From the NCBI GenBank assembly GCA_944548615.1, contig OX155960.1, positions 31,081,888 to 31,145,887 of the forward strand: 64,000 nt of DNA. The letters run 5' to 3'. How positions within the stretch are numbered: the first letter of the stretch is position 1; every line of letters starts with the position of its first letter. The translations under genes were made by a program, and so were the position numbers. The notes under the pieces were generated by a model. It had not been told where the DNA came from. It saw nothing but the letters and a program-made list of their open reading frames with translations, and searched no databases. This document shows positions 46,184 to 56,519 of this stretch, in pieces. Origin of the DNA: Micropterix aruncella (taxonomy: Eukaryota > Arthropoda > Insecta > Lepidoptera > Micropterigidae).

Positions 46184-48139
46184 ATGGTGAGGACTTATAA
46201 ACGAACAACTGATAGGGCGCAATGGACAGAAGAAAGCATGAGAAATGCAATCAAAGCAATCCTAGAAGGTAGAATGGGTGCTTTGTTGGCTTCAAAAACA
46301 TTTGGGGTTCCACGAACAACATTGCAAAGAAAAGTTAATCTTGCTCGAAAATCTCCGAACATACCAATGAATATAAAAGTTCCATTGGGCCCAAAGACCA
46401 CAGTATTTTCCACTGAAGAAGAAAACGAACTGGCGAGCTATATTATAGATATGGAAAGTAGGCTTTTCGGTCTTACAACTAGAGACGTAAAAGTTTTGGC
46501 GTACCAACTCGCGGTACGAAATAATAAGTTACATCCATTTAAAGAATACGTGAGTATGGCAGGGAGAGACTGGCTGTCTGGATTTTTACGACGTCATCCA
46601 AAAATAGCAATCAGGAAACCCGAAAGTACATCCGCTGCTAGAGCAGCAGGTTTCAATAAAGTCGTAGTGTCAGATTTTTATAAACTGTTGGGAAAACTCT
46701 ATGATAACCATAAATTCACTGGCAACCGTATTTATAACTGTGATGAAACTGGTGTTTCAGTTGTACCAAAAAGCAGGTGCAAGATATTAGCTTTGAAGGG
46801 CCGCAAACAAGTTGGTGCACTGACGTCCGCTGAAAGAGGAGCAACTATAACAGTAGAGATATGCTTCAGTGCTACTGGCCATTATATACCTCCTATGATG
46901 ATCTTCCCCAGAAAGCGCATGAAGCCAGAGTTGATGGTAAATGCACCGGAAGGAGCTTGGGGTGTATGCAGTGACTCGGGGTGGATAACAACAGAACTAT
47001 TCCTAGCGTGGTTTAAAAAGTTTATCTCGTACACTGGGGCCACAAAAGAAAACCGTGTGTTATTATTAGTCGATGGTCACAGCACACATACGAAAAGCGT
47101 TGATATTATTGACGAAGCCAGAGCGAATGGCGTTGAGATTTTATCATTTCCGCCACATACAACTCATCGTCTTCAGGCACTTGACGTTGCTTTCATGAAG
47201 CCTCTTAGTACATATTACGATCAAGCAGTAACTTCATGGCTTCGTAGTAACCCTGGTCTTGTAGTGAGTACTCGGCAGGTGGCAGAATTGTTCGGTAAAG
47301 CATTCATAGCAGCAGCTACAATGTCGACAGCCGTGAACGGTTTTAAAAAATGTGGAATCTGGCCTTACGACTCCAACGTATTCACCGACGTCGATTTCAT
47401 AGCTTCTATGACAACCGACATACAAGTTACACCATCTACTATAAATCAAAATGAAGGAAATGAAACCACAACTCAAAGTGAAGGAAATGAGACTCTTAGC
47501 CTAAATGTTCAAGGAAACAACGAAGATACAAACGAAGTTCAAAGAGAGAAGACAAATGACCTTAATTCTATAATAAATCCTCAACCTGGCTGTTCCTCGT
47601 GGATTGAACAATCGCAAAAAGTGAAGCCGTCTCATTCAGTTCAGTCAGTATTTGCATTAATTAGCCCAAAGCAAATACTTCCAGTGCCTGCGACTCAACA
47701 GCAGAAACGAGTATCGAGAACACGTGGAAAAACAACGATCATTACTTCGTCGCCGTACAAGGTACAACTTGAAGAAGCTATTAGAAAGAAAAAGGAAACT
47801 GAACAAGACAAAGAAAATAGGAGAATTGAAAGACAAAGGAAAAAAGATGAAAAAGAAAAAGTTAAAAAGTGCAAAGAAAAAGACCAAAAGCAATTGGCAA
47901 AAAAACGCAAAATTAAAAGGAAGATACGCACTAGGCCGGATAGTTTTACATCTTCAGACAGTGAAGATGAAATTGCAAACACTCCATGCTTATATTGCAA
48001 CGGTCGTTACCTTGATTCAGAGGAGGGATGGATAATTTGTTTGGTTTGTCAAAAATGGGCACATTGTAGTTGCGCGGGTGTTGACGATGATGACGCCGAA
48101 GTGACTCACGTCTGCAGATTATGCGCACCAGACGAATAG
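46184..48139 (+). CDS. pogo-like DDD transposase with C-terminal PHD finger
   Basis: A 651-residue intact frame. N-terminal Pipsqueak-type helix-turn-helix at about 14-55 (WTEESMRNAIKAIL, GVPRTTLQRKV), CENP-B-type helix-turn-helix at about 75-145 (FSTEEENELASYI, WLSGFLRRHP), then the DDE_1 catalytic domain: NCDETG (D187), LLVDGHSTH (D297) and RLQALDVAF (D334), i.e. DD36D as in pogo/Tigger/jerky proteins. Residues 526-585 are a Lys/Glu-rich, coiled-coil-prone basic region, followed by an acidic Ser patch (DSFTSSDSEDE). The C-terminus 602-647 is a full C4HC3 PHD finger (C602, C605, C619, C622, H627, C630, C644, C647). Cuts and rejoins element DNA in the nucleus. The start has a good Kozak context (AGGATGG). 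All catalytic residues are present and no frame break is seen. Could be an active transposase or a domesticated gene; intact termini favour the former. Confidence 0.93.
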   Translation: MVRTYKRTTDRAQWTEESMRNAIKAILEGRMGALLASKTFGVPRTTLQRKVNLARKSPNIPMNIKVPLGPKTTVFSTEEENELASYIIDMESRLFGLTTRDVKVLAYQLAVRNNKLHPFKEYVSMAGRDWLSGFLRRHPKIAIRKPESTSAARAAGFNKVVVSDFYKLLGKLYDNHKFTGNRIYNCDETGVSVVPKSRCKILALKGRKQVGALTSAERGATITVEICFSATGHYIPPMMIFPRKRMKPELMVNAPEGAWGVCSDSGWITTELFLAWFKKFISYTGATKENRVLLLVDGHSTHTKSVDIIDEARANGVEILSFPPHTTHRLQALDVAFMKPLSTYYDQAVTSWLRSNPGLVVSTRQVAELFGKAFIAAATMSTAVNGFKKCGIWPYDSNVFTDVDFIASMTTDIQVTPSTINQNEGNETTTQSEGNETLSLNVQGNNEDTNEVQREKTNDLNSIINPQPGCSSWIEQSQKVKPSHSVQSVFALISPKQILPVPATQQQKRVSRTRGKTTIITSSPYKVQLEEAIRKKKETEQDKENRRIERQRKKDEKEKVKKCKEKDQKQLAKKRKIKRKIRTRPDSFTSSDSEDEIANTPCLYCNGRYLDSEEGWIICLVCQKWAHCSCAGVDDDDAEVTHVCRLCAPDE

Positions 48140-48188
48140 AAAATATAAGCTGCAGTCAAAATATATAGCCTATCTTACCCCATGGGAC

Positions 48189-48225
48189 TAGCCCTTCTTG
48201 CCCCACCTATGGGGCAAGACGGCCA
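48189..48225. repeat. internal inverted motif pair, right side
   Basis: TAGCCCTTCTTGCCCCA and TGGGGCAAGACGGCCA face each other 4 bp apart, mirroring the pair at 46104-46142. Confidence 0.75.
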
Positions 48226-48348
48226 TTTTGACATTTTTTGTATTTTTATTATTTTAATATTTTTTGTGAGACGTAATTATTCCTGTTAAATGTAAATTTG
48301 TAGTTTGATTACCAAAGGATGTTAAAGTAAAGTTTTTGAATTGGTAAT

Positions 48349-48354
48349 AATAAA
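48349..48354 (+). terminator. polyadenylation signal of the transposase gene
   Basis: AATAAA about 210 bp after the stop codon and 33 bp before the right terminal repeat; the only clear signal in the 3'UTR. Confidence 0.5.
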
Positions 48355-48386
48355 AACTTGCGTTTTACTCATTGCCCAACCTTAAG

Positions 48387-48418
48387 TAGCCCGTCTTGCC
48401 CCACCCTCCCCTACCTAC
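48387..48418 (-). repeat. right terminal inverted repeat of pogo-like element
   Basis: Exact complement of 45729-45760. Confidence 0.9.
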
Positions 48419-48589
48419 TTTTTTACTTAATTAGCATTATATTTGGAATACTCTAATTGGATTACCTATTACCTAATTAATTGTTATTGATATTATTTTA
48501 TACATAAAATAAAAAAATAAAAGAAAATTAACAAATAAATTGATAGGCATCGAAAATATACAAGACCTGGCGTGCGCCCGCTGTTAATA

Positions 48590-49005
48590 TATGATTTATT
48601 TCCTGACTGCCAAAAGAAGGGTTATATTTTTACTGCATATGTATGTATATGTATTTGCATGCCAATTTGACTATATTACCGTTATTTTTGAGTGTCTTCT
48701 TGTGAGTGTCCTATTTAATTTTGTGAGTGTCTTATCTCTGCAGTAAAAGTGAAATTATATGCAGTAAAACGGAAAAGTCTTTTGTTTTAAAAACTTGAGA
48801 CGATAAATTTACTTATTTTGATAATAATTCATAATTGTTGATAGTATGACCAATAAACATGACCTAACGATTTAAATTATTTTTTTAATTTGAAAAACTA
48901 CTTTTTGTGACCTAAATATTAAAGTTAGACATATATTATGCTGTCGCTGACTTTTTTGTAGGCATTATCATGCTCTACAACTTTTTTCATGAATTCAATC
49001 ATATT
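48590..49005 (-). mobile_element. Helitron-related fragment
   Basis: On the minus strand this follows the interior of the 22444-23179 Helitron in order: GATAATGCCTACAAAAAAGTCAGCGACAGCAT, GACCTAA, GGTCATGTTTATTGGTCATA, ATAAATTTATCGTCTCAAG, GACACTCACAA repeats, CGGTAATATAGTCAAA.TGGCATGCAAATACATA and CTGGCAGTCAGGAAATAAAT. Neither terminal signature is kept. Confidence 0.65.
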
Positions 49006-51329
49006 TTTATTTTATTTTTTATTTTTCGGAAAACTTACAGCGTTTTATACTTAATTCTAACATATGTTATACAAATCTAAGGCCAATTAAAAGTTTTCAC
49101 AAATAAACTAAATCTTTTGTTACAGCGCAATGAGCTATGAAAAAATGCAGATTTAAGTACGGGGAAAGGGATAGGGAAGCCACATTATGAGTTATGTAGA
49201 TGTATTTAAGATATAGGATGTTATATAACATACATACATATATACATACATACACGTGCACAAATAATATATTAATATAAATAATACGATAAGATTTCAT
49301 ATCTGTAATGCATATTTCAAACAGGATATTATAGACTAAGTATAGATGGCTCAGAACTCTGGAAGGGTTTACTAAGATATATCAAGAATTAAAAAGAAAA
49401 GAGTTTCAGGAAAGTCTGCATTTCTCAAAGTTTACAATATTAGAGTACCAAAGTAAACACAGAAATGTAATAGAAACATGAAAATACTCTATAACGTCTA
49501 CAACTTATAGCCTTCAATATCTTCGTCGACAGCATCGGCAGTATTGTAATGAAGGCATCGCGCTTACTGTTTGCTGATAATCGGAATCCACTCACTCGCG
49601 ACTGCTTCCAGGCAGGCATTCACGAAGGGCTCGCGAGCTCACCATTTGGCTTATTCAAAAAGTTACTTAAAGAATTCTTATTAGACAAAGCTTTTTACTC
49701 GATCGATGAATTTGTTAATTTTAAATAATTTTTCAAATTTTTTGGCCATTTTTTTGACAATTTTAAGTAGCATTTTTTAATTATTCTGACTTTTTCTGAT
49801 TTTAATTTCTTGATTATTTTTATCGATTATTTTAATTTGTTGTTTTAGTAAATAAATCTTAAAAATGATTTTGATGCCCTAAAAGCAATAATGAAGTAAC
49901 TGTATGTACGTGGTGATAAATTTAAATATTGTAAAAACGGACTAATAGACTGTAATTTAAATGTACCTAAATATTAAGTTTCTACAATCTGTTAAGATTT
50001 TTTTTGGAAATAAATTGAAAATTGAAAAAAAAAAATGAAAAATTGGGCTGCTCGCGTTTGTGTGTACGTGATGAGATTGCTATACGGATCGATAATGAGG
50101 AGCAGACTGGAAGCGAATACCGCGATATGAAACCCCCATAAGGAGATACATATTTTCAATGCTAGATAACTCATGAAACCTTCTCCTAAGGTTCTTGTAC
50201 TTTAAACAATACAAATGCTACCCGCTCTTGTATCCTAGTAATTTTATTTGTGGTATGGATGAATACAACTATCTTCGTCTGCAGCGGGAGATGCATTATA
50301 CAATCATGTGCATACGAATGATACTGAATACAAGAGCGGACAATCCGTATATACTGGCCTTCTACCTGCCTGATAACTATGTTCGCGCTAGATCTTACGC
50401 GATGTTGGCGGAGCAGTTCTTCCCCACGAATGTCGTGATTTCGGATTGCACTAGTAGCGAGCACGTTCGACACCTAAACACACTTTGTTGACGACACCAA
50501 ATCAAGATGTATTTCAGTCAGAGTTTTGAAAGTTATATAACAAAGTACAAGATGTGCAGCCTGTATTTACTATGATTGTAATATTTTGACATAAAATATT
50601 ATAGTTCTTGTACTTTATTTTTTTTTAATAGAATAACCAAAAAAATCATCAAAATAATTTAAGAGTTTATTAAATTTTGTTTTTTTAATAATTTTTAGTA
50701 CACACGTCTGCCTTACAACAATTTAATGCCTACATTAGATTAGTTTAATTGACAAAATATTTAATAAAACAATAAATATAACGATTAATATAACACCTTC
50801 CCGCTTCAGTACCGTCTACCATCTTTTATAATTGTCATTTCTCTATTTAAAAAAAGATAGAATTTGCTATAATGACAAAGTAATGCAACGCTACGCCTTT
50901 GCCACCTTTCAACACTTTTTTCTGTATACTTTACCTTCAAGATTTGAGGTCTGCCACGTAGGCGTTCGAACGAGTTGGCAGCGAACCCAAACGATGACGT
51001 TTCCGCAAAGTTATTGCTTTATTGTTGTTTATAAAGTATAATAGAGATGAGAGAATCGCAAGTTGACAGTTCGTTACGATCACTAAGAAGCGGCCACTCG
51101 GGCCGCGTTCAATCAACACAAATACATCCCAGTGGGGTGACCACATTTTCCGCAAGACACAATATTTTCTAGACGTCAAAACCATATCGCGGAGGTAGTA
51201 ATACTGCGATGTAGCTCCTAGACGTAGATTTTACTGGAATTCAAAATTAGGTAACCATAGATATGGCCATACACATTACAAACATACGTATCTGCACATT
51301 TTTTTCACGGTTTGCACAGCAGACGTGCG
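49006..51329. other. AT-rich intergenic stretch
   Basis: Contains a retroelement-like tail (ATTGAAAATTGAAAAAAAAAAATGAAAAATTG, about 50014-50045). At 50186-50491 open frames exist on both strands with rather balanced codon content, but neither is recognisable. No other feature. Confidence 0.3.
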
Positions 51330-51334
51330 ATACA

Positions 51335-51530
51335 TCCGTGATCGTAGTTTGTGTGTGCGGAGATGTACAGATTATGTTTTTTTTTGCAACCTTTCTTGCG
51401 TCGCATGTCACAGATCACTGCGAGCGCGCAGAAAATGCTCGCAGAGCGATCGTAGTATGTGCAGGTCGTGCGCGCGTAGACGTACAAATTATGGACTTTG
51501 TTGCAACACTTGTTGCATTGCGTGTTGTAT
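51335..51530 (+). repeat. direct repeat pair, about 105 bp spacing
   Basis: GATCGTAGTTTGTGTGTGCGGAGATGTACAGATTATG...TTGCAACCTTTCTTGCGTCGCATGT and GATCGTAGTATGTGCAGG...GTAGACGTACAAATTATG...TTGCAACACTTGTTGCATTGCGTGT. The frame at 51263-51628 is open through both, giving parallel IVVC...DVQIM.F.AT peptides, but nothing else suggests coding. Confidence 0.55.
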
Positions 51531-52565
51531 TGCGAATATCTGTACGCCGCTTAACGAACAGTAGTTTCTCGGAATCAGGATCTGTAAACTTAACTACACC
51601 ATGGTCACCCTTCCCGACGTATAGATGATGCTGGTTTCGCTGACGAGGCGAAGACGGGGTGACATAAAAACCACAACCACAAAAGGTCTCTCGGGCTCGG
51701 TAGTTGCCATCGCAACTGTGAAATTAATGTTTCATGAAGACGTTCAATTTTGCGCGTGAACGCTCCAGGACATACATCGGCAATCAAAGGGCCGAATGAG
51801 CTGCTGATGAGTTGCCACGAGAATTGCTTCTTCGTTGTCTTCGTCACAATGTTGTCGTTGATTAGAAAATACTGCTGTGTGCATGGATGACTGAAGCCTT
51901 CAGTATCGATTTTTAAGTTACTCGCTGACTCGGAAAGTAACGCAATTCCTTTGTTACTTAGCCCTATACAAGTTTCTGAACAACGTACGCTACGTAGCCC
52001 TATACAAGTTTCTAAATTTATTTACTTATTTATTTTTATTTTATTGTAAACTTACAGATAGTAAATACATGATACGAGTTTGTTCACAACCTAATTAATC
52101 AAAACTAATTAACCATCCTTTGTTAATTTGTTTAAGGTTATTTTTTTCAAAATCCCGGAATTTACACATAAAGTTAAAATTGCTCTAACTTTTGAACCGC
52201 TGAAGATAAGATAGTAAAATATTACCCATTCTTAAATAAAATTTAATCTTCTACAACTTCTTTCTTCATGGCTTTTTCGTGGAACGGAGTTAGCTTGTCA
52301 AATAAGGCAAATACCATCCGGTTTTTTTTTCAAAATTAGCGAATTTTAAGCGCGAATATCTTGGAAACTATGCAAGATAGCGAAAATAGAATCAATCTTG
52401 TGGTATATTTTATCAAATTTAATTTTGTATTATTTAAACGTATCACTTTTATGTGTGTCCCCCCTCCCCCTTCCCCCTCCCCCCTCACCACATAGGAGTG
52501 GGAACTTTTAGTATCTTTACCTCCTCACAAGTCCAAAGTCCTAAATTTTTAAAAATGTGTTTCTT
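51531..52565. other. intergenic stretch
   Basis: AGCCCTATACAAGTTTCTGA occurs at 51961 and again near 52000, with a third variant near 52889. A pyrimidine-rich run (CCCCCCTCCCCCTTCCCCCTCCCCCC) lies at 52459-52484. No gene recognised. Confidence 0.35.
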
Positions 52566-52850
52566 CCATTTCCATCTAGCCCCTCAAGCCCCGATTGGCC
52601 GATATCGGCCACAAACTGATTCAGCGTGACGGGCCCGTTTTAATTTTATTTTAATTTAATTTGCTTTATTTTATTATATTTTATTATGTTAATATGTTTC
52701 ATTTTAATTATGGGTACAGTGGTTTGGCAGTAATTAATGTTTTTGGTGAGACAGTGTCATAATTCAATTTTTTTACTAATTTTTACTATAATTTTTTGGG
52801 ACATCAACTTGTCAATCGGCTGAGGGGCCGAGGCCTGAAGGGCTAGAACT
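52566..52850. mobile_element. imperfect foldback element
   Basis: The left end CTAGCCCCTCAAGCCCCGATTGGCCGAT and the complement of the right end (CTAGCCCTTCAGGCCTCGGCCCCTCAGCCGAT) are related with a small insertion. AT-rich, non-coding interior. Confidence 0.5.
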
Positions 52851-53069
52851 CTTCATTGACTAGACTAATTCTAATTCAGCTGAATAACGTAGCCCTATTC
52901 AAGTTTCTGATGAATAGAGGAAAACAGGATCTACAGAAGGTTGTGCTGTAGACATGCTAAAGTAGCGCATTTTTTCTCAGATTTTCATGTAGAATAACCT
53001 TCCGTAAACGAAAATCCAAAATCACATTTTTCATTCAGATATTCTCCTAGTTAATATAATGAATGCCAG

Positions 53070-53215
53070 TGAAAGTTTGGAAAATCAGCATTATCTATGG
53101 GATTACTACTACATTACTACATTACTAAATATAGAATGAAGTAATATATTAATAATCAACGACAGAGAACGTTTGGAAAATCAGCATTTTGGGGTGCCAA
53201 ATACAGAATGACATA
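53070..53215 (+). repeat. direct repeat pair, about 95 bp apart
   Basis: GTTTGGAAAATCAGCATT occurs at about 53077 and 53171, each followed at some distance by AAATA.AGAATGA..TAA. Confidence 0.6.
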
Positions 53216-53429
53216 AATATTATTCTAATGTATATTACTACTCCATACCTTATTAATTATTTTTTTTATTAAGTCTATCTTACTAAGAAAAAAACTGAAT
53301 ATCCAAGAGTTGAACATAAAAAACGCTTTTCGCCTCAGTAACCATGGCCTAAATAAAAAAAACGTAGATGACTTTCAACTGAATTTTGATGTAGAATCAA
53401 AATGAAAATCTTATAATCTCCAAAACATA

Positions 53430-53690
53430 TTCATCCGGACAAAGGATGCCGTGGTCCACGATGGATTCGGTAGACACCGTAGTAAGGGAGAGGACCGCGC
53501 AAGCGACCCCGAACCTGTAACCAGTCGGGAGACCGGAGTAATCTGGTTGCAACAAGGACGCGATTGTCGGCCCGCTGCATGATTTATCTCGCGGTAAGGC
53601 GGAGATAGAACGATCTAATATCGTTAAAACTTCCTGAGGTGGCGGGTTCGCCCGTTATAGTTGACAGGTCTAGTTACGACTAGAGTTGAT
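53430..53690 (+). repeat. dispersed repeat family A, partial copy A5
   Basis: CCGGACAAAGGATGCCGTGGTCCACG, GATTCGGTAGACACCGTA, AAGGGAGAGGACCGCGCAAGCGACC and GAGGTGGCGGGTTCGCCCGTTATAGTTGAC match copy A3 in order, with an internal deletion between them. Confidence 0.7.
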
Positions 53691-54580
53691 CTACTCTTTA
53701 CATTTATCTACTGTGGCATGGGAATAACATATTCCACTAACAACTCATACGGAAAAGTTCTCAGTACCATCTCGAAGCGAGATGCTGACTTTAAAGAACG
53801 GGATCCTCAGCTATAGACTGGGCATTAAACGACGCAGTAAAATCGACAGCTTTATAAGGAGGTGTGAAAGGCAAATGGCATTCTATATTATTCCTCACCA
53901 GCCTCCGCCATTTTTTAAAACACTTTTTGAATCCGTGGAACCTTAAAACATGTAAATCCCCCGAAATCTCAAATTCCAAATTGCCCAACTTGTTTCCAAA
54001 TGCCCGACTCGCATATGTGAATGGATCCAAAAAAAAAAACAAGAAATAGTCATCCAGGAATGTGAATCAGTAATGACGACACACGGCCTCAAAACATGGA
54101 AAGCGGTGAGTGTGATGATCGGTAATTGGATCAGGCGATAAATGCCCGTGCACTGCACTGCAGGGTTTATCGGTGCTGTGGGGACCCTCATTGGGGGCTT
54201 AACCGGTGACCGCAGAGTCGGGCTCGTGGGAATCAATCGGCCTGACCGCCTCGCAAGCGATTCCCTTAATAACTCATTAAGGTTGGCATGCTCAGCTTAC
54301 AGCACGTCGGCTTGTGTATGGACATTTAAACCATACGTGGGACATGCGCAGACGCGTCGCACAAATTGCTTCATTGCATCACTGAATAATATATAATATG
54401 ATGCCTTCTCTTATCTTGGAAATCTCTGACAGATTGTATAGATACCAACAAAAGTGTTAATTTGAGAATATGTGACATTTTATGGGTAGTGAAATACAGT
54501 AAAAAAATCTTGTCAATACACGGTTATTTTACTTTCCCAAATTTCGTCTTGAAGCGCAACATACACTCGAGAGCAATACT
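53691..54580. other. intergenic stretch with weak open frames
   Basis: Balanced composition at 53790-54400 with frames on both strands (up to 97 codons), none recognisable. Could be a relic. Confidence 0.3.
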
Positions 54581-54582
54581 TT

Positions 54583-54960
54583 AAAGTTCAAAGTTTATTT
54601 AATTCTAAAAAACCCTGGAAGGATATAGAACTTACAATGAATACACATATTATTTATAATTCTTATTTTAATCATATATCTGGCAAAAAATTAATCACAT
54701 TAGAAATCTAACTAATAAACTATACAAAATTAGCTATTACCTACATTGTTTAAATATTAAAACGAGATTTAAAATGAGTATTGAGAAATATCTAAAACAG
54801 AAATAAAAAATCCACAACAAGTTAACAAAAAAAAGATTTTAGAATATAAATATGTTGCAGAAAAAATAAAATAATCAAAATATTAATAATCAAAAGGTAA
54901 AAATATAATAATGAAAGCAGTATTCCTAAATCATGTTACAAAATCAGTAAATAAACTTTC
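54583..54960 (-). mobile_element. possible LINE 3' end (minus)
   Basis: Minus-strand sequence terminates AATTAAATAAACTTTGAACTTTAAAG, an AATAAA-type signal at a retroelement-like 3' end, preceded by very AT-rich 3'UTR-like DNA. No coding part remains. Confidence 0.3.
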
Positions 54961-55079
54961 TATAAAATGAAATGTTAAAAAAAGGTTAAGATAAAAAAGT
55001 CAAAAAAATAGAACACATTTAAGTAGTCGATTGTGAAAATAAAAATTTAAAAGTCTGCCATATAAACATCTTATATGAC

Positions 55080-55425
55080 ACAGATCCGGGTCACCAACAT
55101 AAACCTTAATATTTCGGAAACTAAGAATGGTAGTTTATTCAAATAAAAAGTATTTTATACTACTCAAATAAAATTAATAAAACTTCTTAGTTGTTGTAAA
55201 GTAATAGCACCAAAGAAGCTAAAAACAAAATAAATAGTTTTATGACAATAGAAATACGAATTCACTGCATTTGTTTTTCTTTTGTTTTTGTTCTGTCACA
55301 AAAAATATAAGAAGCGTTCTTGCTATTTAATGTTTATTATTAAATGTGCTAATTATGTCACATACGCCCATTCTTAGTTTCCTAGATATTAAGGTTTTTG
55401 TTGGTGACCAGGATTTATTGAAACG
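55080..55425. mobile_element. foldback element with short conserved arms
   Basis: The left arm (GGGTCACCAACATAAACCTTAATATTTCGGAAACTAAGAATGG) and the right arm (CCATTCTTAGTTTCCTAGATATTAAGGTTTTTGTTGGTGACC) are complementary over about 42 bp with four to five mismatches. Interior AT-rich. Confidence 0.65.
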
Positions 55426-56142
55426 AGTATAGGTACAATGCGTCGCTGTTCTAGGTATTGGCTATAATAAGCGCAATAATTTGATAGGCCCTTTATAATA
55501 TTGGTCAAGATCAAAAAAAGGTATATGTGGGGCTGGGGCGGGGCGTAGTTCATTTTTCTTTAATAAAAGATAGCATCGACTACCATAGCAGTCGTTTTTC
55601 TCAATATTGCTATGTATTTTAAATGAATTGACTATTATCTATAGTTTTTTGCTTTTTATATATGTATTTATATATAAAGCTACAAATTCCAATAGGAACG
55701 AAAGAGCTTCGGAGGTCTTCGAAAGTGGAAAAAAAATGTCTAAAAATTAGCTATTTTTATTGCAAAGCCATGCGCGGTTTTTAGATGTGATAATAATACG
55801 CGGTCGCTGGTTTTATGTTTTCCCTTTTTTATGAAGGTACAGGTTGTAATGTGTCTGGAGTCATTACAGGCAGTATTTCAACTTCACGGTCCCTCCGTAC
55901 AAGAAGGCAAATAATCCTATAAGCGAGAGGACATGCAGGCTGTGGCCGCCGGGTGAATCGTATAATCCTTTCGAAAATCCATCTTTCGAATTGATAAGAG
56001 AGAGAGATAGCGAGCGAGAGCGAGAAAGATAGCGAGAGGTAGAGAGATCATTGTGTAATTTCTGCAAAGTAGAACGTGGTTGATTGGAGCTTTAATAATA
56101 ATAATAATGTGTAGCTATTGATCATCTTGGCCCGGTTCAATC
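55426..56142. other. intergenic stretch
   Basis: GAGA-rich run (AGAGAGAGATAGCGAGCGAGAG) at 55999-56045. No gene recognised. Confidence 0.35.
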
Positions 56143-56150
56143 ATGTAGAG

Positions 56151-56336
56151 CAGAGGTTCCCAAACTATTTTTCTCGTAGACCACTTTAGAAATTTGACTG
56201 GTTTCGGTGAACCACCTGCTGCTACATTTCTACCATATCCCGATACATTTCTACCATATTTTTCACGCTAACGTAGACACCCGTCGAGTCTCTCGTGGAC
56301 CCCTGTGGTCCACCTGGACCCCTTTGGGAATCACTG
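56151..56336. mobile_element. hAT-type MITE
   Basis: Termini CAGAGGTTCCCAAA and TTTGGGAATCACTG are inverted repeats of the CAGNGGTTCCCAAA class used by hAT (Charlie-like) elements. Eight-bp flanks ATGTAGAG (56143-56150) and AGGTAGAG (56337-56344) agree at seven positions, as expected for a hAT target duplication. The 186-bp interior is non-coding and includes ACATTTCTACCATAT twice. Confidence 0.75.
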
Positions 56337-56519
56337 AGGTAGAGCATTAACCTGTTGGTCCATCTTACCTAAATAGTCATTTATTTCTTTATATAGGAAA
56401 ATATTAATAATAATAAAATTGTTTCTTGATTAGTCGAATTTTACAAATTACATTCTAAATATTGGTACCTACTTGATTTTTAGTATGCCCGATTTAAGAA
56501 TAGTCACGATAAGGTCGCT

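Larger units (their letters stand above)
45729..48418 (+). mobile_element. complete pogo-like DNA transposon with PHD-finger transposase
   Basis: The ends 45729-45760 and 48387-48418 are perfect 32-bp inverted repeats containing TAGGGGAGGGTGGGGCAAGA. TA dinucleotides sit at both outer ends (45730-45731 / 48416-48417, or 45734-45735 / 48412-48413), as expected for pogo/Tc1-mariner insertion at TA; which pair is the duplication cannot be decided. Between them lie a 5'UTR intron, one intact transposase gene and its polyadenylation signal. Copies of the terminal motif recur inside both flanks. This is the only element in the window that looks potentially autonomous. Confidence 0.9.

Noticed and set aside
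50186..50491. Overlapping 95- and 98-codon frames on opposite strands
   Set aside because: Neither has a recognisable motif; overlap on both strands suggests chance.
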